NCBI GenBank assembly: GCA_025403435.1 | Contig: CM046353.1 | Span: 22,389,987 to 22,453,986, forward strand | Direction of reading: 5' to 3' | DNA length: 64,000 nucleotides | Source: Artocarpus heterophyllus | Lineage: Eukaryota; Streptophyta; Magnoliopsida; Rosales; Moraceae | In this document: one piece after another, positions 11,641 through 24,520 of the stretch | How the letters are laid out: each line of letters begins with the position of its first letter | Numbering within the stretch: the stretch's first letter is position 1 | Made by a program: the position numbers and the translations under genes | Notes under the pieces: generated by a model | Databases searched by the model: none | Told to the model about the DNA's origin: nothing | Seen by the model: the letters and a program-made list of their open reading frames with translations, nothing else

Positions 11641-14060
11641 GCAACTAATCATGTTTGTATGTCTTTGTAAGGGTTCAAGGAAATGAGAAGTCTACTACAT
11701 GACGACTTCATATTACGGATAGGCGATGGATCCTTGTTGTTAGTTGAAGTAGTGGGAGACGTCCATCTTTATTTAGATAATTATAAGATTTTAATTTTGA
11801 AAGATTATTTTTATGTTCTTAGATTTAAAAGGAATTTAATATATATAGCTTGTTTATATGTAGACACTTATTTAGTATCTTTTAATATCTATAAGTTGTT
11901 TATATATAGACACTTATTTGTAGACTTTGTTGGATATGGTTAGGTCTATAATGAGTTATTCGACATTACCTTTATCCTTTTAGGAATATGCACTACAAAC
12001 CGCATGTTATCTTTTGAATAATTTGCCTTTAAAATTGATTTTTAAAACTCTTCACGAGTTGTAAACGGTTAAGAAGACATCTTTAAACCATATTCGCATA
12101 TAGGGATGTCCAGCTCATGTCTTGTATAAGGAAGCAAACAAGTTGGAAGCACATTCTGAAGTTTGTGTGTATGTAAGATATCCAAAAGGGACTAAAGGGG
12201 GTTATTTCTATAACCCAAAAGAAAATAAAGTTGTGGTTTCAACCAATACAACATTCCTTGAGGAAAGTTACATGAATGACTTTAAGCCTCAAAGTAAAGT
12301 GGTACTCAAGGAATTGGCAAATGATTCGATCACTCTGGGGGTTCCGATTGCAACCAATCCAATCAATATAGAAAAACTGATCGAACAACAACCTAAGGGG
12401 CTTCAGCATAGTGGGAAGATCAGGTATCAACCTAAAAGGTATGTGTTCAATAGTGAAGCCTTTTTAGCTGAACCGGTTGACCATGACAGGGATCCTTACA
12501 CTTATGCAGAGGCTATGGAGGATGTTAATTCAAACTCTAGACTGAAGCCATGAACACTGAAATAAAGTCTATGGAGACAAATCGAGTCTGGAAGCTTATG
12601 GATCTTCTTGAAGGGGTAAAACCCACAAGGTGTAAGTGGATCTATAAGAGAAAGAGAGGAGCAGATGGGAAAGTCAAAACCTATAAGGCTAGACTGGTAG
12701 CTAACAGATACATACAAAAGGAAGGAATCGATTACGAGGAAACCTATTTGCTTGTAGCGATACTTGAGTCCATATGTATTCTCTTATCTATAGTTGCTAC
12801 TCTCGACTACAAGATTTGACAAATGGATGTTAAGACGGCTTTTCTAAATGTCTATCTTGATGAGTGCATATATATGGTGCAGCTAGATAGTTTCAAGGCT
12901 AAGGGTCAAGAGGGTAAGGTCTATAAGCTGCTAAAGTTAATTTATGGAATTAAGTAGGCTTCTCGTTCTTGAAACATAAGATTTGATTAGGTGATCAAGA
13001 CTTATGGGCTTGAACAAAATGTGGATAAATATGTGTTTACAAATATATTAATGATGACAATGTGGTTTTTCTACTGCTTTATATAGATAATATTCTACTA
13101 ATTGGCAATGATCTTGGGGCATTGCCTTTCGTAAAATTATGGTTGACTAAGTAGTATGACATGAAAGACTTAGGTAAAGCTAATTATGTTCTTGGTATCT
13201 AAATCTTAGAATAAGAAGAACAAAATGATAGCTTTATCCCAAGCTGCATACACAGATAAAATTCTCGAGAAGTAAGCAATGTGAAATTCCAAGAAAGATA
13301 GGCAATCATCTAGGTCTAGAATTACTCTTTGTAAGAAAGACTCACTAAAGTCTGATGAAGAAAAAGAATACATGAAGAAGGTGCTTAAGCTTTAGCGGTG
13401 GATAGTCTTATGTATGCTATGCTTTGTACACGATCAGACATTTGTTATGTGGTCAAAATAGTAAGTCGATTTTAGTTGGATCTAGGAACGAACCACTAGG
13501 TTACAATCAAGCATACTTTCAAGTACTTGAGAAGGACTTGAGGGTATATGCTTTTATATTCAGGTGAGGATCTAACACCTCTAGGATATACTAATTTGGA
13601 TTTCCAATCTTGTCTAGGTTCAAGAAGATCAACTTCTGGTTCTATGTTTACTTTAGGTGGTGCTGCCATTGTTTGGAGAAGTGTTAAGCAAGATTACACT
13701 TCTTATTCAAAGATGGAGGTCGAGTATGTAGCAGCTGGTGATACTTCAAAAGAAGCAATGTAGCTCCGTGAGTTCCTTGGGGATCTTGAGGTAGTTCCTA
13801 GCATAGATAAGATGATATCGCTGCATCATGATAACACTACAGTGATAGCTAATATGCTAAGGAACCAAGTTTTCATAAGAAAAGTAAGCATATTCATCGA
13901 AAGTATTATTTGATAAAGGACTTCGTTGAGGCTAGGCATGTTGTAGTATTGAGATTGTGTCTGAGGACACTATAGCTGATCCTTTCATGAAGATACTAAT
14001 TACAAGACTTTTGGAGAAGCATGTAAAGGCTATAGGGATGCAGGACATGTTGTATTTACT
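11640..14060 (+). pseudogene. pol remnant of copia A, with integrase deletion
   Basis: Protease is represented near 11630 (ATNHVC context) and by the following VGDVHLYLDNYK block. The frame then jumps at about 11936 from a position equal to about 38010 of copia C to one equal to about 38668, so the pre-integrase region and most of the integrase core are missing. RT follows in pieces (12550-12819 RVWKLMDLLEGVKPTRCKW; a diverged palm at 13080 reading LYIDNILLI) and RNase H at 13548-13763. Many stops and frameshifts are present. Not functional. Confidence 0.85.
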
Positions 14061-14081
14061 CACTTAGTGCAAATGAAAAAT

Positions 14082-15941
14082 TGTTAGACATAGTGCCCTG
14101 AGAGTAAAATGTTGTAATAAGTTTTTGGAGACATTTTATTAATAAAGACTTTATTTATTATTCATATACCAAATATTATCCTCTTTATATTCATATTTGT
14201 TAAATGTGTGATAAGAAAATAAAAGTTAAAGACTGTTAGTCTAATCCTTTAAGATCATGCATATGATGGATAGATTATGTGTAAGACATGAATCTTAAAA
14301 GTGATAGTCTAAATCATAAGATCTGCAATTGAGGGAATAAAATTGGACGCTTTATTCATGCTAAGATTGTTATGTTATTTACATCCTTAATGGGAGATGA
14401 CTTGCCTTGGTCATTAGAGTGGGACTCCATGAATAGAAACATTGGTATATTATCATTGGTGACGATATATTAGATCGGGACAAAAACTTGAATTGATTTG
14501 ATTAATAATTCTGTTTGTATAAATCAATTCATTTTAGAAAATCATATGTTTTGTATCTAAGCCTAAAATGACTAATAGGCCCGTATTCTTGACTTATATT
14601 TTTTTAAGTACCAAAGGGTAAAATCGTGATTTAATGATGGTACACATACTAATACGTTAGAGACATAACTTTTGATTGATGTAGACTCGTTATTCATAGA
14701 TATGGAATCTATAGCTCTTTTGTAGAGTTAATGATATTCTCTCATATGCTTTATCCTGTAATTGGGAGATAGGAAAGCTCAACTATTTAGGTATATAGGT
14801 GTAACTAAATGGTATACTATTTATAAATAGTAAGGATTCTAATGGTGAGATAATGGAACGTAAGATAAAAAAATCGGAAGGTAAAATGAAGTTTATCTTT
14901 AAGTCGATTATGAATATTCTATAGGGATGTGACATATTATGATATGTCATGGATAGTTAGTTTATTAGAGCTTTGTAATTTTATATAGTTTAAGAGTGCA
15001 GCTTTAAGCTTTTAGTAGAGTAGTGCTATATGTCCATCAGGTCCCCTTTGATAGCTCATAATAATCCTGTAACGATACAACATGTTTTTCCTATATATTG
15101 TTAACTTATGTTAAATTATTAGATTGACTAAAATTCAATAAGAGTAGATTAATAATTCATATTAGTTTATTGGTTGAATTAATTTTATAAATTAATTCAA
15201 GACGAACATATTGAATTATTTAGGTAATATTTTATTTACTATGGTATGATCTTTATATGACTATTTTAATCCGATAACTTCTCTATTGGGTTATTTGAAT
15301 TAAAAGTGAGACTCTATCTAAGATTCTTGGGTGAAAATAAGACATTCTGAGGATTCTAGATTATCGCACAATTGACATGCCAATAGGAAATTTCAATTGG
15401 CCAATAGAGTAAGTTCGGTAGGCCGATCTCCTAGATCGACACGCCAAATTTGAGATATTTAGTATACGTGTTTTTAACGCATTTTTTTATCAGAAGTTGA
15501 TGTAGACTTGAATTCTGAAGCCTAATCTAATAAGGTTTAACCCCAAATTCGACCACTATAAACATGATGTGAGTTTTCTTTGTTATTTAGATCATTTGAG
15601 AAGTATAAAGTGAGTGCTCTACTAAGAGAAACTCTGAAACTCTTTTAGAGTTAGTGTTCAACATTAAGAACCCTAGCTCGAGGTTCTCTCAAGTAGTTGG
15701 ACGGAAAGTTACTGGAGGACAAACTGTATGATGTGCAACCACCCACACTTTGATTGTGGATAGAGAATAGAAAATAAGACCAATTGGTTGAAGCTCTTCT
15801 GAAATGTTCTTCTCTTCACAAATTCCTACTACTTTTAGTATACAAAAAAGGTTCTATCATTAATTTATGTCAAACTTGTGTTTTAGAAAATACTCTAATT
15901 TATAATTTTTTAAAAATTCTACTACATACTATTTTCCAACA
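14082..15941 (+). repeat. 3' LTR of copia A
   Basis: It starts TGTTAGACATAGTGCCC after a purine-rich AAATGAAAAAT tract and ends TTTTCCAACA. It is colinear with the 5' LTR but differs from it at many positions, which agrees with an old insertion. A TATAAACA box lies near 15557. Confidence 0.87.
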
Positions 15942-16213
15942 AAAAGTAGGTAGAAGCCTAGTTCAGGGGGAGGCACAGTCAATAGCGCCTTGTGTAGGGC
16001 AGTTGACCGTTGGCAACAGCCTAAGCTACTGCCACCTCCACTGACCCCGTTGAGCCTCCCAACTTACTTTGGTATGGCTCCTTCATGTTTCACTATGTAA
16101 AAACACTTTAAAAACCCTTTTTTGTGTTCTAAACTCTTGATAAAATCAATTCATACTTTATGATCATTTTGAACATACATGGCACACTAAAGAACAATTT
16201 GCACATAATATGT

Positions 16214-16257
16214 GCATGTGGCTCCATTTGTTCTTGCATATGGCTCCATTTGTTCTT
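16214..16257 (+). repeat. 22-bp tandem duplication
   Basis: GCATGTGGCTCCATTTGTTC and a second copy with one change (ATAT for ATGT) stand head to tail inside the right part of the solo LTR. Confidence 0.85.
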
Positions 16258-17583
16258 ATTTTGGTTGCTAGCTGGCCTTGTTGGAAAATAGTCAAGGTTG
16301 GGCATCCCCTAGGAGCTTACTTTTTGTGGAGTATGCTCGTGAGGCTTAGAGCTATTCTTGGAATATTATTGCTAATGAGGTAGGATCCTATCTTCTTTTC
16401 TTGGTAGTCGTGTTTTGGACCATTTTGTTTTGTTTTAGTCGAAAGATATTGATTCAAGATGACATGTTTTTACAAGTTGTTTAGAAATATGTTTCCCACA
16501 TATTGTAAAGATTGTAAAAAGTATATTATATTTAAATATTATTGATTCATATTTTTGTAAATAAGTCTGAAATTATGTTTTAGACTTGGAATAAGTAATT
16601 TCAAGCACCTTTATTTTATAAACACCATCGAGGATGTGTATGGCTCCTGGTGGTTGTTTTTTAAGCATTCTTAGAGATCGAGTTATGTAAAGTGTAACCC
16701 TAGAAGCAGGATCCTAAACCTCGATTGAGGTGCTCCACAACGTGGGCAATGGCTAAAGCACTATAAATATATTCCTATATGTTATGTAGTGGTTTGGAAA
16801 CTGAGAACTAAATCAACCGGCTCATCTCTCTCTTTTACTTATTCTTCTATATGTCATTGTTTTGAATATTTCATTTATTATTCAATTGCTTTCATACTTG
16901 CTTACTTTATTATTACTTTTTAAATGCTAAAGTTTGTTAAAAGAAATCCTACTAGGCCTTTCGCTCATCATTTGTATTTCAAATTAACTCCTCTAGAGGT
17001 GTTAAGGACAGTGCGCAATAGACGTGAGAGTTATAGTTTCGAGGCAAAGTGGACCTCAAGTGGAGATTTACTTATTTGCAGTTTATTTCCTTTTTATTTC
17101 AGTCAAGGCATGTATAACCTAAATTTCATTTATTTCTCTCTCTTGGACTTTGCTGTGGACTATGGTTGATGTCATATGTATTACGTTTGTTTTATTTTCT
17201 GTTGTATACTTGATGCCAGAGGCCTTTTTTTTAATGGTTGTATTTGATGTTTTCTTTGGAAATTTCATTTTCTTCCACTTCAAAAGACTTGGTAAGCATT
17301 TTAGATATTTAAAATGAGCAGACTTAGAGTTATATAATTCAAGAGTAAAATAGCCTTTTCAAAATAAACAAGGGGGAATCAAAATAATTACACTTGATAG
17401 TTTTTATTTTATTTTATTCAGAGGATTGGTTTAGAAAAATAATAATAATTAAGTTGTTATTTAATTACGCTATTATTTTAATTTTAAATAAATTATTTAA
17501 ACTTTACGTAAATTATTTCCTTGTAGTTATTTTATTTTCTTAAACTAAGCCTTCACGTCATACCCCAGTTGAGGGTTGTGACA

Positions 17584-18480
17584 GAAGACAACCAAATTTC
17601 CTACAAATAAGGAGGGATAACATCCAATGCATAATTGGAGGAAAAGGTCAACTGCAAGATAAGAGATAATTAATCCTAGGTTTAAAAGGGGAAGGACTAT
17701 TTTCAAATTTGGTAAATTAATTTACATTAGTTATTACATTTATTTCATGTATTGGAAAAAGACTATAAATAAGGGTTGAGACCCATGAAAAAGCCTAAGT
17801 CTCATTCTAAGCATTTTTGTGTGTAAACTCTTTGAAAATGGAAATAAAAAAAATCTCTCAGAAGTGGTCGTAGCTCATACTGAGTGAACCACTATAATTT
17901 TGTGTGTCCTTTATTATTTCTACAACTATTACTACATACAAACTAAGTGAGTAAACACCATGGTGAGGATTTTTTTTTCAAGAGTTTAGTTCATGAAATT
18001 CCTCCGTCAATACTCCTCATCATATTTTTAATGGTTATTGTAGACGTTGAATCTACAACTTTATAGAAGGTTAAAAATAAGATCAAAAGATTAATTGGAA
18101 GTGATTGGGCCTTGAATCAATGTTATTAGGTCCTTAGATGACGCTAATTTATCAAGGAGAACAACTTTGACAGAATCGACATCAATGCTAAGATAGCAAA
18201 TATCAAGAAAGTACTTTCCTTAGATGACGCTGACAATGAGAGCGAGGAAGAACCGGTCCTCAAAGATACTACTACAAACGAAGCTTCTGTCTCTATGTAG
18301 CCTTGAACTGATACGGCCTAATTAAAACTTTCAAACCTGACAGAGTGATTTCTTTATTTGATTTTGTAACATGCACCTTATGTGAGCACCACGAACAATA
18401 TTTGAACAACTTTTGTAATTTCTTGAATAATTTTAGTGCAGTGTTGACCCTGCTTAAAAAAGGTTTCTTATGTTTTATAC
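17584..18480 (+). repeat. LTR-like fragment with TATA box and R/U5 motif
   Basis: A TATAAATAAGGG box at about 17764 is followed by GTGTAAACTCTTTGAAAATG. Then comes the GTGGTCGTAGCTC...GAACCACTATAAT block (about 17863-17900), resembling the GTGGACGTAGG...GAACCAC motif common near the end of plant LTRs. This points to a plus-oriented LTR remnant. I could not find its ends or a primer site. The DNA from 18060 to 18480 holds no recognised coding sequence. Confidence 0.5.
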
Positions 18481-18664
18481 CAAAAATAGAACTTTGAGTA
18501 TGATATTAAATGAATCAATTGAATTCATCTTTGTTTAACCAATAATTAAGTAAGATAAAATTCACCAAAAGATTCCAAAGAATGATGGAACCTAACTTTG
18601 GTTAAATCATTAGATTCGAGTGTTAAAATGCCACGTGTGTAGCCTATTCAAATTGAATCATATT

Positions 18665-18856
18665 GAACCAAACATTGGGTCCGTATATCAAACCCAATGT
18701 TGGTGAGGAGATGAAGCCATGAGGATGGCTTAGAAACAAGCACTGGGTGAGTCAAAAGAACCCAATGTTGGCAAAATGATGAGCCTTAAAGATGGCTAAG
18801 TCGAACCAAGCATTGCACAAGTAGATCGAACCTAATGTCGATGAAGAGATTTTTGT
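18665..18856 (+). repeat. Three imperfect 68-70 bp tandem repeats
   Basis: Units start at 18665, 18733 and 18803, each with GAA-CAAGCA or a close variant. Units 1 and 2 also contain CA(T/C)TGGGT and, about 20 bp on, ACCCAATG, giving each an internal inverted repeat. The third unit is decayed. Subterminal tandem repeats of this kind are common in gypsy LTRs, so this may belong to the LTR of the neighbouring Tat-like fragment. Confidence 0.8.
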
Positions 18857-19189
18857 TAAAAACATTGCATGTCAGACAAAAATGGTGGTTTTTTAATGAA
18901 GTGGCTGAACTTGTTTATAGGACACGAGTTGCCGACATATTGATAGGTAAGAATTAAGCTGTATATAGTTCTTTACAAGTGTAGGGCATTACAACTATTG
19001 CTAATGACTTCATTCGATTACTGCTCAAGGATTATGTCGAATGTCAACCTGCCGTGAAGAGAATTGAACGGGCTCTTGTGAAAAACATGAAAACAAAAAA
19101 TATTAAATTCGTAAATGTCATGTGAAAATAGCAAAAACTAGACATAGTATTTTTAGAGGTGATGAACATTCTAGCTTTTTTTATGAGTG

Positions 19190-20939
19190 TCATGCCATCA
19201 AGCTTTCAAGTTTGTAAACTCCTTTATGAACCACTCTCCTAATCCTGTATGGGCCTTTCCAATTTGTAAGGAGCTTCCCATCATCCGCTTCTCTCATGTT
19301 TGAAATACTTTCTATAAAAACAAGTTCTCCTTCTACAAATCCCTTGATCAAATTGTAGCTTCTTGGTATCGACCAAGGTGATAGAGTGCATTCTCTCTCT
19401 TCTCATTGATCAAATTGAGAAAATCCTTCATCATTTTATCATTTATATGCTCGTTTAAAAGGGAGTAGTCTATGTGGAGGTCATGCACGACAACTTTGGT
19501 TTGGATGACTGCTTTAGTTCCATAAAGAAAAAAGAATAAGGATTCATTGCTTGCTTGTTTGGGAGTCATCTGATATGCCCACAAGACCATTGACAATTCT
19601 TCAACCCATCGACCTTTCCTGGCTTTAAGCTTTTTTTTCTCTAAATTCCTGATAATGGCTTTGTTAATTGCTTCAACTTGTGCGTTTCCTTGGGGATATT
19701 TAGAAGTGGAAAGGGTTAAAATGTCCTCTCAATCTTGAAAGAACTTGTTGAATAAGCATGAGATGAATTGAGAGCCATTGTCAGTCTCGATCTCTCTAGG
19801 CAGACAGAATCTACAGATGATGTTCCTCTAAATAAAGCACTTGACATCCTTCTCTTTCACATCTGTAAAAGCTTCAGCCTCAACCCACTTCAAAAAAATC
19901 AGTCAAGACAAGCAAATACTTAACTTGTCTTAAAGCTAGCAGAAAGGGCTCGATGACATCTATCAAATACTTCATGAATGGATATGGCAAGCTAATCAAA
20001 GAGAGCTCTTTAGCTAGCTGGTAGTTGACCAGTACATGCCACTAATTGCTATCATACTTCCTAGAGAAATCTTCTTAATCACTAAATATGGTAGGCAAGT
20101 AGTAGCCTTGATGCTTTATTTTGTTGTAGAGTGACCTTTCCCCTGAGTGGCTATTGTAGGAGCCTTCGTGAATCTCCTCGAGTACTCGCTCCATTTTGTC
20201 CTTCCCTAAGCAATGGAAGTAGGGTCCCATAGATAACTGCTTGTATAGCTTTCCATCATTGAGGCAATATCTGGCTGTTTGAACTTTGATCTTCCTAGCC
20301 TCCTGTTTCTCATCTAGTAGCCATCCTTCGCCTATGTACATCAAGATTAGGGTCCTCCAATCATCTCATAGGTCAATTAAGAGTGCTTCCTCTATCTTAG
20401 TTATGCTAGGCTATCTAATTTATCCAAGAGGAATGGTCCTTTACTCCTTTACCTCAACCGACAAACCTAGATTGGCTACAGCATCAACTCTTGTGAAGAC
20501 ATGTCTTACTTTAAACCTATTGAGTTAAGGCTTCAAATTATCGACAACTTCTAAATAAGAAATCATCTTCTCATTGCATGCTTCCTATTCACTCATCATC
20601 TGGTTGAGGATCAAGGTGGAGTCGCTTTCAACAATGAGTTGGATAGCCCTTAGTGTTCTAGCCAGTCTCAACCCTGCAACCATAGCCTTATATTCAATGT
20701 CGTTGTTTGTTGCCTTAAACCTAGATGGAAGGACTACCCGATTCCTTCACCCATTGGGGATCTTAAAAGAACTCTAACTCCTAAACCTTTCTCATTAGTC
20801 GATCAATCGACTTACATTATTCAAACTTTGAATTCCTCATCCTTCAACATGCTCGACAAAAAAAATCTACCAGCCTCTAAGCCTTTAACATTGTTCAAGG
20901 CCTAAAATTGATATCCAACTCAGTAAATACAATAGCCTA
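19190..20939 (-). pseudogene. Tat-like Ty3/gypsy pol fragment (RNase H to integrase end)
   Basis: Read on the minus strand from 20939 down: an RNase H region (TELDINFRP, later ESDSTLILNQM), then the integrase zinc region at 20344-20075 (EEIHEGSYNSHSGERSLYNK, then QGYYLPTI). The integrase core side follows at 19596-19348 (AYQMTPKQASNESLFFFLYG) and the C-terminal GKLLTNWKGPYRIRRVV block near 19270. This order and wording fit the Tat branch of Ty3/gypsy. RT, protease and gag are absent because the fragment stops abruptly at the LTR block starting 20940. Several stops and frameshifts are present. Confidence 0.72.
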
Positions 20940-22129
20940 TGTCACGCCCCAGAGTACGGGAGGTGACGTGGCAGATTATTTGAATTAATTAAAAGAGAAA
21001 TTTAATTAAAACCAAGAGTTTAGGGGTTAAGTTAAATAATAAAAAATGTGAAAGTTCAAAACTACATTGTGTAAAAGAATTCATAAACATTAAACAAATA
21101 ATAATATATTAAAGAACCGCGAGTATAGGTCCCACTGACCCACAACTTGTGCACACATATAGTACTGACAATATAACAATACAACTACAGTCCCATCACA
21201 AAGAAAGTTAAAAACATTACATGCCGTGTCCAATTATTACAAATAACCTACTAATCCTTCTACTGCTCTTGGGTTCTATCCGTTGAGTCCTCTCTGAATC
21301 TAAATGGGAATCCACCTAGAGGGGGAAATTTAAGAAAAACAAAGAAAATGTGAGCGAAAGGCTCAATAAGACTATATTTTAATAAATCATTTAATTTAAA
21401 GAGAAGTTTCACTATTTAGGGAATTATTTAAAAGAAACCTTAAATAATTACATTCAATAAAACCGTTCTTACCCAAAACAATTAATTTAGTCGACCAGAA
21501 ATATTGTCATTTTCTTTTCCTAGGCAAACCATAAGGATATCACCACCGTAGTGGCCCAGTTGGGTTTCGGGACCTGCCCCCAAGGTCGATCGCTACACGA
21601 CCCGATCTCTGATATGGCATCATGCCCTTATATTCATTTCTATTATCATACAAAGTCCACTTACCAGATATTCTCATTAACATTCATTATGAAGTTCATT
21701 ATGAAATTCACTTCAATTCACGGTTTATAAAAATAACCGATAAAATCTCATTTTTCAATCAATCGTTGAAAACATTTTTATAGAAACCCTTTTCAAAGCC
21801 AAATCATTTTGAAGCTGGGTTACCAAAGAAAGGGTAGAAGTCCTACCTTGACACTCGTGCCGGTGCCCTACACCGTAATCCCGGTCCGTTGTACGTTAGC
21901 TTCGTAAAACCACGAACGATCCTCGATACACACTAAGTTAATCAATATCTAGTTTGAGACATCCTATATTACTAAACCATTTCATGATGTCCTAGTGTGC
22001 CATTTGTATCTTTAAAATCATTTCACAAGGTTGGAATTTCAATCGGGGTTCAAAATAGTGAAAACGGGTGAAAAATCATAAGATTTCCCATGCCCTGCCG
22101 AACACCCTGCTTGGTTAGAAACAACAGGT

Positions 22130-22785
22130 TCTATCAATAAGCATGGTAAAAATCTCCGCTTTAAAAAGAGCTTTACTTGGATTGATCAAGGGAAAAGTTC
22201 AAACTATTATTGTAGTTTGAACTACATACTGTAACATATGAGAGTGTTGCAATATAACATACTTTTACTTTATATTGTAACATGTGAAGATATCTACTAC
22301 TTCCCAAAACCCTAACTTTTAATATGTGTGAGAATAGGGTGTAAGTTGAACTAATGTCCTTGAGAATGTTTTCTGTGTTGTAGGTGTGGAGTCAAATCAA
22401 GTCAACAACTTAGCAAAAGGAAGAAAAAGGAGAGGAGGCAGAGCATGGGCACCACGGCGCCAGAATTAGGCGCTGCAGCGCCCGTTGGATAGCAAGGCAA
22501 CGCCGCGGCACTGCTAGGAGAGCACTGCAGCGCTGGAAGGTGAGCGCTGCGGTGCTGCAGGAGAGCCCCGTAGTGCCAAGGCGCTGGAAGGTGAGCACCG
22601 CGACACTATAGGAGAGTGCCAAGGCGTGGTGATGCGTGATTTTTTACAGGTTTTTAAAGCCAAAAAACAAAAAACTACTAGGGTTTCTCATTAGTTGCTA
22701 TTTTTCTCTTCTTTGGTGTATAAATAGACATAAGGTGGCTAGGGTTGGGTGTGTGTGACTTTGAGAGAGTGGCATTATTATTTAC
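22130..22785 (+). repeat. GC-rich repeat module with its own TATA box inside the LTR block
   Basis: This stretch separates the two LTR-related halves. It holds GC-rich imperfect repeats at 22440-22630 (GCGCTGCAGCGC-like dyads and two copies of GCGCTGGAAGGTGAGC). Downstream on the plus strand is a TATAAATAG box at about 22720 followed by GGTTGGGTGTGTGTGA. The strand is opposite to the surrounding LTR. It may be a separate small insertion or solo LTR; its ends were not resolved. Confidence 0.5.
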
Positions 22786-24449
22786 TTCATGCTGTAGGTG
22801 ATATTTGAAACTTACCTAGACTTAACTCTAACATTCTCTATTACGTTCCTTTTCCTTTCATCAGTCGGCTTCTGTGTCTTGATCAAATGACAACCGCTTT
22901 ATTGTTAACTTTCTTTATTATCAATTCACTTGATTGATAATTTAACTTAAACCTTAAACATTTATTCATTTTTACTTAACTTGGTACACTATCGATTTAC
23001 CCTTCTTTTTACTTTGTACCATTGCTTTTAACTTTGTAACCCACCAGGTTACCGTACCTTTTACTTAACTCCGTAACCTTTTGGGTTATTACTCTTTTTA
23101 CTTATCTCTATATCCCAACGGGTTATCGTTTTCTTTACTTAACTTTTTAACCTACCAGGTTACCTTTTATTTACTTGAACATCTCTTATTAAATCTCTCG
23201 TCACACATAACGGTTACGTTACTTAATGTATTACGAAATATTTTCCATCTAAGGACGTTTTGCTAATTCGGAGTGTTAGACTCCGTTTTAGCCTTTTTTC
23301 TTATAAATGACGATTTTACCTTTAACGGGTTTTTATCAATTTCGTAACTTATTAAACAATTTGCTTAACTTTTTCGTTCCATTACCTACGTATTATGAAA
23401 AAATTCCCGCTAAGGAACGTTTCTCGACATCGGGCGTTTCGGGCCCATTTTGGACATTTTTCAAATAATGACCATCTTGCCCTTAATCTCTTTTTCTTTC
23501 ACTCATTCCTTGCCTAAACTTTAATTTCTTTAAAACTTAGCATCTATAATTACTTATTGACTACAGTAGTGTAGGAAACCAACGTTTCCTAGTGAAAACT
23601 TAGTTTTCACACAATTTCACTGTTTGAGCCCAAAATACAAAAATATTTATATTTTTACCCCCGGAACCAAAAATAATCTTTTTAAACCATTAGTCCCCAT
23701 TTCTCAAGAGGATCAAATTTTCTTAAAGTACCTTACCCAAATTCCTCTTGTAAAAGGATGTTTTTGCCCCTTAAAGATTTTTCTTCAACTTTAACAAATT
23801 TTGTAAAACTCATAACTCTTAAACCGAGCAGAATTTTAAGAAGCTATTCACACTGTCTTAATAGTTTTGATGAGTTCTACAACTTTTATGTTGTAACTTT
23901 TTTGAAATTCCAACGTTTAGGGGGACATTTTGGCTTATTTTCAAATCTGTCGAGACTTTATAAAACTTTGCAATTTAGTCCCTTTTAGAATTTTACCAAA
24001 ACCCTTACTTTCTTCTTTCCGTCATCATCACCATCAACATATAACATAAAACAACCATGCCTTAACATTCATCTTACATGCTATAGTCCAAAACATTTTA
24101 TCAAATATATAATATGCATTAAAGAAAACAAAAACTTTAACTTAAATAAAAAGACTAGGATTTTACCTAATCCATGAAAAGTGGTTGGCTTCACTTTCTA
24201 CTCCTTGAGAGCTTCCAAATTTCCTTAACATCAAGCCCATACCTCATCATAGAAAAAATTCCATCAAAACTTGAACAAAACCCTTGTTCACCATAAGAAA
24301 AGTTTGGATTTTACCTTAAAAATTGATGGAACCTCTTGATCTTCAATTCTTAAAACTTGAGTGAGACAAATATGCCAAGATTTAAGCTTGAAAAATTTTT
24401 GAAGGAACCCACTTATGGCCGCTGTGGGAGATGGATGAAGAAATGAATT

Positions 24450-24520
24450 TCTTCCTTTCTTTCTTTCTTTCTTTCTTTTCTTTCCTTTCTTTCCTTCTTT
24501 CACGTTTCTTTCCTTTTTTT
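24450..24520 (+). repeat. CTTT-rich microsatellite
   Basis: Repeated CTTT units with interruptions, inside the minus-oriented LTR block. This is simple sequence only. Confidence 0.85.

Larger units (their letters stand above)
7271..15941 (+). mobile_element. Copia A: old, decayed Ty1/copia element
   Basis: Both LTRs (7271-9204 and 14082-15941), a primer site and gag-pol remnants match copia C at 33174-42883 throughout, but with many substitutions and indels. The flanking bases are CAAAC and AAAAG, so no clear target duplication survives. The element lies inside the solo gypsy LTR at 6235-17583 and is therefore younger than that LTR. Its internal part has lost most of the integrase. Confidence 0.9.
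6235..17583 (+). mobile_element. Solo gypsy-type LTR split by copia A
   Basis: The left part is 6235-7270, starting TGTAATAGCC. The right part is 15942-17583, ending GGGTTGTGACA. The flanks are GGAGA (6230-6234) and GAAGA (17584-17588), a 5-bp duplication with one mismatch. The LTR shares blocks with the Tekay-like LTRs at 45374-47504 and 58737-60401: the start followed by TTTAATTAATTA, a CT-rich tract near 6610-6660 and an AGCAGG-TCC block near 16700. No internal coding region remains, so it is read as a solo LTR that later received a copia insertion. Confidence 0.72.

Noticed and set aside
22410..22622. Minus-strand frame of 70 codons rich in Ala, Leu and Cys
   Set aside because: It is a by-product of GC-rich short repeats and has no recognisable domain.
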